This document shows, in pieces, positions 41,392-49,482 of a DNA stretch of 64,000 nucleotides (the first letter of the stretch is position 1; each line of letters opens with the position of its first letter). The position numbers and the translations under genes are program-made. This DNA is from a bacterium (GTDB lineage Bacteria; Chloroflexota; Dormibacteria; Dormibacterales; Dormibacteraceae): assembly GCA_004299235.1 (NCBI GenBank), contig SCQL01000022.1, positions 1 through 64,000 on the forward strand, written 5' to 3'. Under the pieces are notes generated by a model that had not been told where the DNA came from, ran no database searches, and saw nothing but the letters and a program-made list of their open reading frames with translations.

Positions 41392-42166
41392 CGATCCCGC
41401 CGGGTCGGGCCGGCCCTTGACCGCGGAACAGGAGCTCGCTCAACGCGTGTCCCGCGGCGAGGAGGTCGTGCTCGCCACGGTCATCAGGGTGGATGGCGAA
41501 CCGCCCTCCCAAGCCGGCGCCAAGCTGCTCCTGTCGCGAACCGCCATGCTCGCGGGCACGCTCGGCTGCAGCGAGTTCGACGGCGCCGCCCTCGCCGACT
41601 CAGAGCGGATAGCCGAGTCGGGAGCGCCTCAGCTTCGCACCTACCGCCACGACCTCGGCAGCATCGAGGTCTACCTCGAGCCGTACGCGCCCGCGCCGAC
41701 CCTGCTGGTTTTCGCGGCGACTCCAGTCGCCCGGTCGCTGCTGCGGTGGGCGCCCGAGGTCGGGTTCCGGACCCTGCTGGTCGAAACGCGGCCGGAGCGG
41801 CTGAAGGACGCCGGCTGGCCGGCGGCGGTCGGAGCGCTGACCGATCTTCCCGCCGGCCTCGGGCCGGAGCTCTACATCGTGCACACCGACCACGACGCGG
41901 AAGACCTGGCGCAGGCGCTGGCAACCGTGCTGCCGAAGCAGCCCCGATTCATCGGCCTGGTCGGGAGCCGGCGGCACACCGGCCATCATCTCGAGGCGCT
42001 GCGGGCGAAGGGCGTGCCCGAAGAGGTCATCGCCCGCATCCAGAGCCCCGTCGGCCTCGACCTCGGCGGCATCACCCCAGGCGAGATCGCGCTCTCCATC
42101 CTGGCCGGCCTGGTCGCGATCAGAAGACATGGCCGTGGCGGCTGGAAACAGGGCGCCCCAGCCTGA
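41384..42166 (+). CDS. XdhC/CoxI-family molybdoenzyme maturation protein
   Basis: 260 residues, GTG start. N-terminal XdhC_CoxI domain (VVLATVIRVDGEPPSQAGAK-L, LAGTLGCSEFDGAAL) and C-terminal Rossmann domain (FIGLVGSRRHTGHHLEALRA, IQSPVGLDLGGITPGEIALS). Proteins of this family insert sulfurated Moco into xanthine dehydrogenase or CO dehydrogenase. No xanthine dehydrogenase or cox structural gene lies in the window. Translational coupling to the desulfurase supports delivery of a sulfido ligand. Confidence 0.9.
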   Translation: MPSDPAGSGRPLTAEQELAQRVSRGEEVVLATVIRVDGEPPSQAGAKLLLSRTAMLAGTLGCSEFDGAALADSERIAESGAPQLRTYRHDLGSIEVYLEPYAPAPTLLVFAATPVARSLLRWAPEVGFRTLLVETRPERLKDAGWPAAVGALTDLPAGLGPELYIVHTDHDAEDLAQALATVLPKQPRFIGLVGSRRHTGHHLEALRAKGVPEEVIARIQSPVGLDLGGITPGEIALSILAGLVAIRRHGRGGWKQGAPA

Positions 42167-42275
42167 CTTCGCCCGCCGGCACGCCGCCGCCTGAGCCCGC
42201 CGAGTCTGGGTCGCCGGCCCCGTCGCGGCGCCCGACGATCGGTTAATTCGGACTGGGTTCGAGCGGTGCGAACGG

Positions 42276-42281
42276 CATAAT
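42276..42281 (+). promoter_or_regulatory. -10 hexamer of the Ser/Thr kinase gene (leaderless layout)
   Basis: CATAAT ends 8 bp before GTG 42290. Confidence 0.5.
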
Positions 42282-42289
42282 CAGGCTCC

Positions 42290-44071
42290 GTGTCGATCGC
42301 GCCCGGAACCAAGCTCGGCCAGTACGAGGTCCAGGACTTCATCGGCCAGGGGGCCATGGGCCTGGTCTACCGCGCCTATCACCCGCAGCTGGAGCGCACC
42401 GGCGCGGTCAAGGTGCTGCAGTCGATCGCACCGGATCCGGACACGACCGCCCGCTTCCGCCACGAGGCGCAGGCGATCGCCCAGATGCGCCACCCCAACA
42501 TCCTGAATGTCTACGACTTCGGCGAGTACCAGGGAATGCCGTACATGATCGTGGAGTACGTCCCCGGCGGCAGCCTCGCGAACCGCCTGAGCCAGGGGCT
42601 GCTGGATCAGCCCGCGGCGCTGCGATACCTGCGCGGGATCGCCTCCGGCCTCGATTACGCGCATGGGCTCGGCGTCGTCCACCGCGACGTCAAGCCCGCC
42701 AACGTCTTGCTGGAGACGGACGACACCCCGGTGCTCGCCGATTTCGGCCTCGCCAAGCTGATGCAGGGCTCCTCCCTGAAGTCGATCTCCGGCGTCACCA
42801 CCGGCACGCCGGCCTACATGAGCCCGGAGCAGGTGACGGGCAGCCAGGTCGGTCCGCCCGCGGATCGCTACTCCCTGGCCACCATCGCCTACGAGATGCT
42901 GACGGGAGTCATTCCCTTCGATGGCGAAGGCGTGCTCGAGCTCCTGTACGCGCAGGTGCACCGCGAGCCGCCGCTTCCCAGCGCGCGCAACGCGCGTTTG
43001 GGCCCTCGCCTCGATGCGGTCGTGATGCGCGGGCTGGCGAAGGACCCCAATGCGCGGTGGGGGAGCTGCACGGCCTTCGTCGACGCCCTCGCCGCCGCGC
43101 TCGCGCAGGCCGCCCCGGCAGCCGTCGAGCAGACGGTGGCGATGGCGCCGGCGGTGGCCTCCACCATGCCGCTCGCCGCCCTGGCGGCCGCTGCCGAGGT
43201 TCCACCCGCGCCCCGAGCCGCCCCCAGTCCGAGCGCCACGGTGGCGGTGGCGTACCCGGCGCCGGCGACCGCGGCGGCGAAGCCGAAATCGCGCAGGGGA
43301 TGGTTCGCCCTCGCCGCCGCGGCGGTCATCGTGCTGCTGCTGCTCCTCGCCATCGGCGTCAACGCGGCGGCGCACCCCCAACCGACGCTCTCCCTGTCGG
43401 CGACGACGGTTCGCGCCGGCGGCACGGTGACGGTGAGCGCCGCCCATGTGCCGGCCGGCCAATCAGGTGAGATCCAGCTGCTGAGCACGATCCACCTCTT
43501 TCCCTTCGTGGCCGGCTCCAGCGGCAACGTCAGCGTCCCGATCACGGTGCCGCGCGACATCGGCATCGGCGATCACACGGTGCGGATCTGCTGGGCCTCC
43601 CAGTGCCACGCGTCGGCGACCCTGCACGTGATCGAACCCCTGGCCCTCCGGACTCCGACCGCCGGCGCGACCCCGACGGCGACCCCGAGCCCGGGCGCCG
43701 GCCCAAGCCCCAGCCCAGGGGTGAGCGCGCCTCCGACCGCCACCACCGGCGCCAGCCCCAAGCCGGCTTCCAGCCCGAAAGCCAGTCCGACCCCGCCGCC
43801 GCCGCCCGCGCCGTCGATCACACTTTCAGCCTCAAGCGTCAAGGTCGGCGGTTCAATCACCGTCTACGGCTTCCACTTTGGACCGGGCCAGACCGCGACC
43901 ATCAGCTTGATTCAGGCGACATCAACGACCGTCGGGACAGCTCCGGTCAAATCAGACGGCTCGTTCACCGCACCCGTGACGATATTGGCGGCGGTGCCCG
44001 GACCGGCGACGATTCGTGCCTGCACCAGCAGCGGATGCGCAAGCCAGGCGGTTACGGTCACGCTGACCTAG
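42290..44071 (+). CDS. Transmembrane Ser/Thr protein kinase with extracytoplasmic beta domains
   Basis: 593 residues. Kinase domain at about 10-275: G-loop GQGAMG (19-24), Lys41 in GAVKVLQ, HRDVKPANV with catalytic Asp133, DFG at 151-153, and GTPAYMSPEQ. Then an Ala/Pro linker and one membrane helix (about 335-357). Outside the cell lie two related beta modules: TLSLSATTVRAGGTVTVSAA and ITLSASSVKVGGSITVYGFH, each about 85 residues, joined by a Pro/Thr/Ser linker of about 70 residues. The modules are IPT/TIG-like and differ from the PASTA repeats of PknB. Confidence 0.9.
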   Translation: MSIAPGTKLGQYEVQDFIGQGAMGLVYRAYHPQLERTGAVKVLQSIAPDPDTTARFRHEAQAIAQMRHPNILNVYDFGEYQGMPYMIVEYVPGGSLANRLSQGLLDQPAALRYLRGIASGLDYAHGLGVVHRDVKPANVLLETDDTPVLADFGLAKLMQGSSLKSISGVTTGTPAYMSPEQVTGSQVGPPADRYSLATIAYEMLTGVIPFDGEGVLELLYAQVHREPPLPSARNARLGPRLDAVVMRGLAKDPNARWGSCTAFVDALAAALAQAAPAAVEQTVAMAPAVASTMPLAALAAAAEVPPAPRAAPSPSATVAVAYPAPATAAAKPKSRRGWFALAAAAVIVLLLLLAIGVNAAAHPQPTLSLSATTVRAGGTVTVSAAHVPAGQSGEIQLLSTIHLFPFVAGSSGNVSVPITVPRDIGIGDHTVRICWASQCHASATLHVIEPLALRTPTAGATPTATPSPGAGPSPSPGVSAPPTATTGASPKPASSPKASPTPPPPPAPSITLSASSVKVGGSITVYGFHFGPGQTATISLIQATSTTVGTAPVKSDGSFTAPVTILAAVPGPATIRACTSSGCASQAVTVTLT

Positions 44072-44077
44072 GGCGCT

Positions 44078-45349
44078 TTAGAAGACCTCGGCCGCGACCA
44101 GGTCGTCCAGGGTTTCGCGCCGCCGCATGACGCGCGCCTCGCCGTCCTTCAGCATCAGCACCTCGGGCCGCGGCATGCCGTTGTAATTGCTCGCCATCGC
44201 CAGGCAGTAGGCGCCGGCGGCGGGGAGGCAGATGACGTCCCCCGGCTTGAGCTCCGGCATCTCGACGTCGGTGATGAGGATGTCCGTCGACTCGCAGTAC
44301 TTGCCGGCGATCGTCACCCTGCCGTCCGGTGAGCGATCCGGGTCGGATGCGAGGTAGGCCTCGTAGCGCGCGCCGTAGAGCTTGGGCCGGATGTTGTCGC
44401 CCATGCCGCCGTCGACGGCGACGTAGCGGCGGACGCCGGGGATGTCCTTGATCGAGCCGACCGTGTACAGCGCCAGGCCGGCCGGGCCGGCGATCGAGCG
44501 GCCGGGCTCGACCACCAGCTGCGGCACCTTCAGACCGCGGCGGGCGCAGCCGGCGTCGAGCGCGTGCCGGATGGTTTCGACGAAATGGCGAGGGGTCGGC
44601 GGATCGTCGTTGCGCGTGTAGGCGATGCCGAGCCCGCCGCCGGCGCCGAGCTTGCGCGGCTCGAAGCGCAGGTCGTCGCGAAGCTGAACCAGGAGGTCGA
44701 GCATGATCCGCATCGCGTCCTCGTAGGCGCCGAGGGCGAAGATCTGCGAGCCGATGTGGGAGTGAAGTCCGACCAGCTCCAGGCGCGGATGCCGCAGCGC
44801 CTTCTCCACCGCCTGCCGCGCCGCGCCCGACTCGATCGAAAACCCAAACTTCGAATCGAGCTGCCCCGTCGCGATGTGATCGTGGGTGTCGGGCTTGACG
44901 CCGGGCGAGAGGCGCAGCATGACGGGCGTCCGCCTGCCCTCGGGCACGATCTCGCGCAGCAGCTCGAACTCGTGCTCGCCGTCGATGACGATCGTGGCGC
45001 CGGCAAGGAGCGCCGCGTCCAGGTCCTCGCGACTCTTGTTGTTGCCCAGGAAGTGGATGCGATCGCCGGGGAAACCGGATTTCAGCGCCAGGTGCAGCTC
45101 GCCCGCCGAGACGACGTCCAGCCCCAGACCCTCCTCGGCCACGATGCGCAGGAATTGGGGCGAGGCGAAGGCCTTGGCGGAATACAGAACCTGGCCGCCG
45201 AAGCCCATCGCCGCGACATACTCGGCGGCTCGTTGGCGCACGGTCGCTTCGTCGTAGACGTATAGCGGCGTGCCGTGCTTGCGGGCCAGCTCGACGAGGT
45301 CGCAGCCGCCCACCTCCATCCGGCCGGCGGCATTGACCCGGTATGTCAC
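44078..45349 (-). CDS. lysA: Diaminopimelate decarboxylase
   Basis: 423 residues from GTG 45349, chosen because a TAACTT hexamer at 45360-45365 would overlap the TTG at 45361. PLP barrel with LYSAKAFASPQF (Schiff-base Lys), HFLGNNKSREDL, GLHSHIGSQIFA, GGGLGIAYTR, VVEPGRSIAGPAG and CESTDILITD with active-site Cys. It converts meso-diaminopimelate to lysine. Convergent with the kinase gene 6 bp away. Confidence 0.93.
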   Translation of the reverse strand: MTYRVNAAGRMEVGGCDLVELARKHGTPLYVYDEATVRQRAAEYVAAMGFGGQVLYSAKAFASPQFLRIVAEEGLGLDVVSAGELHLALKSGFPGDRIHFLGNNKSREDLDAALLAGATIVIDGEHEFELLREIVPEGRRTPVMLRLSPGVKPDTHDHIATGQLDSKFGFSIESGAARQAVEKALRHPRLELVGLHSHIGSQIFALGAYEDAMRIMLDLLVQLRDDLRFEPRKLGAGGGLGIAYTRNDDPPTPRHFVETIRHALDAGCARRGLKVPQLVVEPGRSIAGPAGLALYTVGSIKDIPGVRRYVAVDGGMGDNIRPKLYGARYEAYLASDPDRSPDGRVTIAGKYCESTDILITDVEMPELKPGDVICLPAAGAYCLAMASNYNGMPRPEVLMLKDGEARVMRRRETLDDLVAAEVF

Positions 45350-45359
45350 CGGGAAGAGC

Positions 45360-45365
45360 AAGTTA
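45360..45365 (-). promoter_or_regulatory. -10 hexamer of lysA
   Basis: Minus-strand TAACTT ends 10 bp before GTG 45349 and overlaps the earlier TTG start. Confidence 0.4.
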
Positions 45366-45370
45366 GGTCG

Positions 45371-45619
45371 TCAGTTCGGGCCGGAGCCGCACGAGCCGCA
45401 CGAGCCTCCGCAGCAGCCGCCGCCGCCACCCTCCCCGCTCCCGAAATCGAGGGCCGAGGACGGGTCGCCGGCGCCGGCGAAGGCAAAGCTCGAAACCAGC
45501 ACCCTGGTCTTCGTCGACTCGCAGGCCGGGCACACTTGAGCAGTGTCCCGCTCCGCGAACCTGGTCAGGACGTCGAAGGTTTCAGAGCAGCTCTCGCACC
45601 GATACTCGTAGATGGGCAT
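45371..45619 (-). CDS. FmdB-family zinc-ribbon protein
   Basis: 82 residues from ATG 45619. MPIYEYRCESCSETFDVLTR and CPACESTKTRVLVSSFAFAG form the FmdB zinc ribbon. The C-terminal 20 residues are glycine/cysteine-rich (CCGGSCGSCGSG). Named for a putative regulator of formamidase; actual role unknown. Starts only 3 bp from the divergent rsmG gene. Confidence 0.88.
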   Translation of the reverse strand: MPIYEYRCESCSETFDVLTRFAERDTAQVCPACESTKTRVLVSSFAFAGAGDPSSALDFGSGEGGGGGCCGGSCGSCGSGPN

Positions 45620-45622
45620 CTC

Positions 45623-46240
45623 ATGAACGATTCTAAGCTGGTTGAGCTCGCGCGCATGATCTCGGAGTGGCCCGGGCTCGTCGCCCGGCCGGACATGGAT
45701 CTGGTGGCGGATTCGCTCGCGCTGCTCGAGCACCTCGACACCGCGCGCACCCTGGTGGACGTGGGCTCCGGCGCCGGGCTGCCCGGCCTGCCGCTCAAGA
45801 TCGAGCAGCCGGAGTTGAGCGTGACCTTGATCGAAGCCGATCAGGACAAGGCGGCGTTCCTGGTGCACGCGTGCGCCGCGCTGGGGTTGAAGGGAGTGGA
45901 GGTCGTGGCCAGGCGGGCCGAGGAGGTGGGGCACGACCCGAAGTTCCGCGAGGCGTTCGACGTCGCGGTGGCGCGCGCGCTGGCGCCGATGCCCGTGCTG
46001 GCCGAGCTGTGCCTGCCCCTGGTTCGGGTCGGCGGCCGGCTGCTGGCCATGAAGACCAGGGGCGAGGACCTGGCGCCCGCGCGACATGCTATCCAGACGA
46101 TGGGCGGAGAGCTGCTCGCCGTCCTGCCGGCGCCTTCCGCCGCCCGAGAGTCCGGAACCGTCGTCGTCGTCGACAAGCTCCGCCCGACGCCGCCCGCCTA
46201 CCCTCGCCGCCCGGGCGTGCCCGCCCGCAAGCCGCTGTAA
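45623..46240 (+). CDS. rsmG: 16S rRNA (guanine527-N7)-methyltransferase
   Basis: 205 residues from ATG 45623. RsmG/GidB fold: ARTLVDVGSGAGLPGLPLKI (SAM motif I), VTLIEADQDKAAFLVHACAA, VARALAPMPVLAELCLPLVR, GGRLLAMKTRGED. It methylates G527 of 16S rRNA. It is shorter than the usual 205-240 residues at the N-terminus. The expected neighbours mnmG and parAB are not next to it. Start codons of rsmG and fmdB are separated by CTC only. Confidence 0.88.
   Translation: MNDSKLVELARMISEWPGLVARPDMDLVADSLALLEHLDTARTLVDVGSGAGLPGLPLKIEQPELSVTLIEADQDKAAFLVHACAALGLKGVEVVARRAEEVGHDPKFREAFDVAVARALAPMPVLAELCLPLVRVGGRLLAMKTRGEDLAPARHAIQTMGGELLAVLPAPSAARESGTVVVVDKLRPTPPAYPRRPGVPARKPL
45630..45635 (-). promoter_or_regulatory. 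-10 hexamer of fmdB inside rsmG
   Basis: Minus-strand TAGAAT ends 10 bp before ATG 45619 and lies within rsmG codons 3-5. Confidence 0.45.
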
Positions 46241-46299
46241 GGACGCCAACGGCGCGGGCCCCGACGACCCGCGCCGCGTTTCGTGGAGGACGAGGACTT

Positions 46300-47385
46300 C
46301 TAACTGAGGACGGGCTGGCCCCCGGCCTTGATGAGCTTCAGGTTCGCCAGCGCCAGGTCCTGGACTGCTTTCGGCAGCGGCGCGTACTGCAGGTCCGTAC
46401 CCTCCGCCTGCCCGTCGGTGACGAGCCACTTGAAGAGGTATGCGACCGCCTTGCCCTTGCCCGCGTCGCTGTACGACGTGTGCAGGATGACCCAGCTGAA
46501 CCCGGCGATCGGGTAGGTCGTGTCACCCGGCTCGTTGGTGATGGAGAAGTTGGTCGGGCTCACGGTGTCGTTCTGCCCCGCCGCGGCGGTCGCTCCGTCC
46601 ACGCTGGCCTGGACGAACTTGCCGTTGGCGTTCTTCAGTGACGCCTGGTGCATGCCGGTCTGGACCACGTATGCCAGCTCGACGTAACCGATGGCCCCAT
46701 CGGTCTGCGAAACCGCCTGGGCCACGCCCTGGTTGCCGCTGCCGCCGATACCGGCCGGCCACTTGACCGACTTCGCGTTGCCCACCTGGGACTTCCATTC
46801 GTCGGAGACCTTGCTCAGGTAGTCGGTGTAGATGAACGTGGTGCCGCTGCCGTCGGAACGGTGGACGACGGTGATCGCCCTGGCCGGCAGGGTCACGCCC
46901 GGGTTGAGCGCGGCGAGCGCTGGGTCGTTCCACCTGGTGATGTGCCCGAGATAGATGTTCGCGAGGGTCGGACCGTCGAGCCGCAGCTTGGCGACGCCGT
47001 TCAGGTTGTAAGCGATCGCGATCACGCCCAGAGTGGTCGGGACCTGGACCAACGTGTCCGGGCCGCCGGCCGACGTGATGTCGGCGGACCCCATCGGCAC
47101 GTCACTCGCGCCGAAGTCGACGGTCTGCTTGATGAATTGCTGGATGCCGGCGCCCGATCCCACCGGCTGGTAGTTGACGGTGACCTGCGGGTACTTCGCC
47201 GAGTAATCGAAAAATGCCTTCTGATAAAACGGCGCGGGGAACGTCGCCCCGGCACCGGTGAGCGCGCCACTGCCGACGTCGGCCGTCGACGATCCGCCCG
47301 TGCCGGATCCACCACACGCGGTCCCCACCATGGCGGCTGCCGCACCCGCCAGCAGCAACCGCATGATCGGTTTGACTCGAAACAT
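46300..47385 (-). CDS. pstS: Phosphate-binding lipoprotein of the Pst transporter
   Basis: 361 residues from ATG 47385 with ribosome binding site GGAGGG; an earlier ATG in frame at 47412 is not used. Lipobox VGTAC at about 24-28, then GSGALTGAGATFPAPFYQKA, TVNYQPVGSGAGIQQFIKQT, DFGASDVPM, GHITRWNDPALAALNPG and VVHRSDGSGTTFIYTDYL, the classic PstS phosphate cleft. Divergent from phoR with a Pho-box-like site between them. Confidence 0.95.
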   Translation of the reverse strand: MFRVKPIMRLLLAGAAAAMVGTACGGSGTGGSSTADVGSGALTGAGATFPAPFYQKAFFDYSAKYPQVTVNYQPVGSGAGIQQFIKQTVDFGASDVPMGSADITSAGGPDTLVQVPTTLGVIAIAYNLNGVAKLRLDGPTLANIYLGHITRWNDPALAALNPGVTLPARAITVVHRSDGSGTTFIYTDYLSKVSDEWKSQVGNAKSVKWPAGIGGSGNQGVAQAVSQTDGAIGYVELAYVVQTGMHQASLKNANGKFVQASVDGATAAAGQNDTVSPTNFSITNEPGDTTYPIAGFSWVILHTSYSDAGKGKAVAYLFKWLVTDGQAEGTDLQYAPLPKAVQDLALANLKLIKAGGQPVLS

Positions 47386-47424
47386 GAATTCCCTCCTGAT
47401 GAATCGGACCACCTACGCACATCC

Positions 47425-47430
47425 AGGGTA
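47425..47430 (-). promoter_or_regulatory. -10 hexamer of pstS
   Basis: Minus-strand TACCCT, 11 bp downstream of the TTAA repeats, giving a leader of about 33 nt that ends in GGAGGG. The activator repeats lie where the -35 element would be. Confidence 0.5.
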
Positions 47431-47440
47431 TGGACGGCCG

Positions 47441-47468
47441 TTTAAGTGGGGGTTAACCGTGCCTTAAG
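47441..47468. promoter_or_regulatory. Pho-box-like repeat between pstS and phoR
   Basis: TTAA occurs at 47442, 47453 and 47464, spaced exactly 11 bp, in GTTTAAGTGGG / GGTTAACCGTG / CCTTAAGCCCC. This is the periodicity of PhoB/PhoP half-sites. It serves pstS on the left; phoR starts about 95 bp to the right. Confidence 0.72.
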
Positions 47469-47547
47469 CCCCTGTGCCGCCGCCGCCGGTCGCGGCCGGC
47501 GCATTGCAAGCATGCGCATCCAGGACCCACTCGAACAGAGGCGCTCA

Positions 47548-47553
47548 TATACT
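47548..47553 (+). promoter_or_regulatory. -10 hexamer of phoR (leaderless layout)
   Basis: TATACT ends 7 bp before GTG 47561. Confidence 0.55.
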
Positions 47554-47560
47554 CCGGGCC

Positions 47561-48598
47561 GTGATGTTGGATCGGCGGCGGGAGATGGGGCCGGCGGAGC
47601 CGCAACTGCCCCCGCGGGATCTCTTCGCGGAGCTCCTCGAGCAAGCTCCCGTGATGACTCTGATGCTCGATGCCGACAGGCGGGTCGTCGGCGCCAACGA
47701 GGCGGCGCGGAGGTTCTTCGTGATCGAGCCTTCGAGGTTGCCGGTGAGCCTGGTCGAGGTGACGCTGGAGTCCCGGCTGTTGGAGATCGTGGACGCCGGC
47801 GAGCCGCATGCGGAAGCGCAGCTCGTCCACCACCGCCGCACCGTGCTGACCAAGCTGGTGCCCGGGCGGCGCGAGGGGGAGACGGTGATGTTCCTGATGG
47901 ACGTCACCGAGCTCCGTCGCCTGGCGACCGTCCGGCAGGAGTTCGTCGCCAACCTGGTGCACGAGCTGAAGACCCCGATCACCTCGCTTCGCCTGACCGC
48001 CGAAAGCCTCCTGGGCGATCCGGCGCCGAAGGACCGTCGGCGCTTTGCCGAGCGGCTGGTCAGGGAGGCCGACCTGATGAGCAAGATCATCGACAACCTG
48101 CGCTATCTGGGAGAGATCGAAGCCGGCGCCATGACCCTCGACGTTTCGCGCTTCGACCTCGCCGAGCTGGTGGGGGAGAGCGTCACGAGGCTCGGCATCG
48201 ACCGGCCGGTCGAGACCTCGATCCAAGCGGGGCTCACCGTCGCCACCGACCGGCCCAAGCTCGTGCAGGCCCTGGACAACCTGCTCGACAACGCCGCCAA
48301 GTTCTCGCCTCCTGGCACCGCGATCGACGTGCATGCCGAATCGGCCGGCGGCGAGGTGGTCCTGAGCGTCCGGGACCGCGGCCCCGGCATCTCTCCCGAG
48401 CACTGGAGCCGCGTCTTCGAGCGCTTCTACAAGGTCGACCGCGCCCGGCCGCGAGAGGCCGGCGGGTTCGGTCTGGGGCTGGCGATCACCAAGCACCTGG
48501 TCCAGGTCCTGGGCGGCCGGATCTGGACGGAGGCCGCCCGGGAGGGCGGGCAGGTCTTCTACATCGCGCTGCCACATCAAGTCTTAACGAACGGATAA
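47561..48598 (+). CDS. phoR: PhoR-type histidine kinase without membrane helices
   Basis: 345 residues from GTG 47561. A PAS domain at about 20-115 (LLEQAPVMTLMLDADRRVVG), HisKA with NLVHELKTPITSLRLTAESL and phospho-His134, and HATPase_c (NLLDNAAKFSPPG, VRDRGPGI, GFGLGLAITKHLV). No hydrophobic segment is present in the N-terminus, so it is soluble, unlike E. coli PhoR. In front of pstB-phoU-phoB it should phosphorylate the PhoB encoded in the same operon in response to Pst/PhoU state. Confidence 0.9.
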   Translation: MMLDRRREMGPAEPQLPPRDLFAELLEQAPVMTLMLDADRRVVGANEAARRFFVIEPSRLPVSLVEVTLESRLLEIVDAGEPHAEAQLVHHRRTVLTKLVPGRREGETVMFLMDVTELRRLATVRQEFVANLVHELKTPITSLRLTAESLLGDPAPKDRRRFAERLVREADLMSKIIDNLRYLGEIEAGAMTLDVSRFDLAELVGESVTRLGIDRPVETSIQAGLTVATDRPKLVQALDNLLDNAAKFSPPGTAIDVHAESAGGEVVLSVRDRGPGISPEHWSRVFERFYKVDRARPREAGGFGLGLAITKHLVQVLGGRIWTEAAREGGQVFYIALPHQVLTNG

Positions 48599-48611
48599 AC
48601 CTGCGTTAACC
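48583..48611. promoter_or_regulatory. Pho-box-like repeat upstream of pstB
   Basis: TTAA (48584), ATAA (48595) and TTAA (48606) at 11-bp spacing, in CTTAACGAACG / GATAAACCTGC / GTTAACCCGGG. It overlaps the phoR stop and lies 13 bp before the TATCCT hexamer. Confidence 0.7.
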
Positions 48612-48621
48612 CGGGGCCGCA

Positions 48622-48627
48622 TATCCT
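48622..48627 (+). promoter_or_regulatory. -10 hexamer of pstB
   Basis: TATCCT ends 11 bp before ATG 48639, directly downstream of the second Pho-box-like site. Confidence 0.5.
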
Positions 48628-48638
48628 GAACCCGGGGG

Positions 48639-49481
48639 ATGGCAGACCTCAGACCGGTGATACAGCCGCTGGCGCACGCAGGGAGGCCAGGTCTACGCGC
48701 TGTGTATGGAGCCGCTCCGACCAAGATCAAGGTCGACAACCTCTCCTTTTATTACGGCAGGAACCAGGCGCTCAAAGACGTCAGCTTCGAGATCCCCGAA
48801 AAGCGCATCACGGCGATCATCGGGCCCTCCGGGTGCGGCAAGAGCACGCTGCTCCGAGTCTTCAATCGAATGTACGACCTGGTGCCTTCGGCTCGCGCGC
48901 TGGGCCGGGTGGTGCTGGACGGTGTGGATGTGGTCAGCACCCGCCGGCTGCTGGAGCTGCGCCAGAAGGTCGGCATGGTCTTCCAGCGGCCGAGCCCGTT
49001 TCCGATGTCGATCAAGGACAACGTGGCGTTTGCGCCCCGGTTGCTGGGCTGGAGCTCATCGCGCATCAACGACGTGGTGCGCCAGAGCCTCGAGAGCGCG
49101 GCGCTCTGGGACGAGGTCAGCGACCGCCTGGACGCCCCGGCCACATCGCTTTCAGGCGGGCAGCAGCAGAGATTGGCGATCGCGCGCTGCCTGGCGGTCA
49201 GCCCCGAGGTGATCCTGATGGACGAGCCGTGCTCCGCGCTCGACCCGGTCGCGACCCTCAAGATCGAGGACCTGATGGGCCAGCTGATGCAGGACTACAC
49301 GATCGTCATCGTCACCCATAACATGCAGCAGGCAGCGCGAGTCTCCGATTTCACCGCCTTCATGCTCATGAACCCCGAGGGTCGATACGGCGAGCTGATC
49401 GAATTCGCGCCCACCGCGGATCTCTTCAACCGGCCCCAGGATCAGCGCACAGAGGCCTACATCACCGGGCGCTTCGGCTGA
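48639..49481 (+). CDS. pstB: Phosphate ABC transporter ATP-binding protein
   Basis: 280 residues. Walker [20 protein letters not shown] near 61, Q-loop [20 protein letters not shown], signature [17 protein letters not shown], Walker [15 protein letters not shown]-loop [13 protein letters not shown], all diagnostic for PstB. It has an extra N-terminus of about 28 residues ([20 protein letters not shown]) compared with E. coli. Drives phosphate import with PstC and PstA. Confidence 0.95.
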   Translation: MADLRPVIQPLAHAGRPGLRAVYGAAPTKIKVDNLSFYYGRNQALKDVSFEIPEKRITAIIGPSGCGKSTLLRVFNRMYDLVPSARALGRVVLDGVDVVSTRRLLELRQKVGMVFQRPSPFPMSIKDNVAFAPRLLGWSSSRINDVVRQSLESAALWDEVSDRLDAPATSLSGGQQQRLAIARCLAVSPEVILMDEPCSALDPVATLKIEDLMGQLMQDYTIVIVTHNMQQAARVSDFTAFMLMNPEGRYGELIEFAPTADLFNRPQDQRTEAYITGRFG

Positions 49482-49482
49482 A

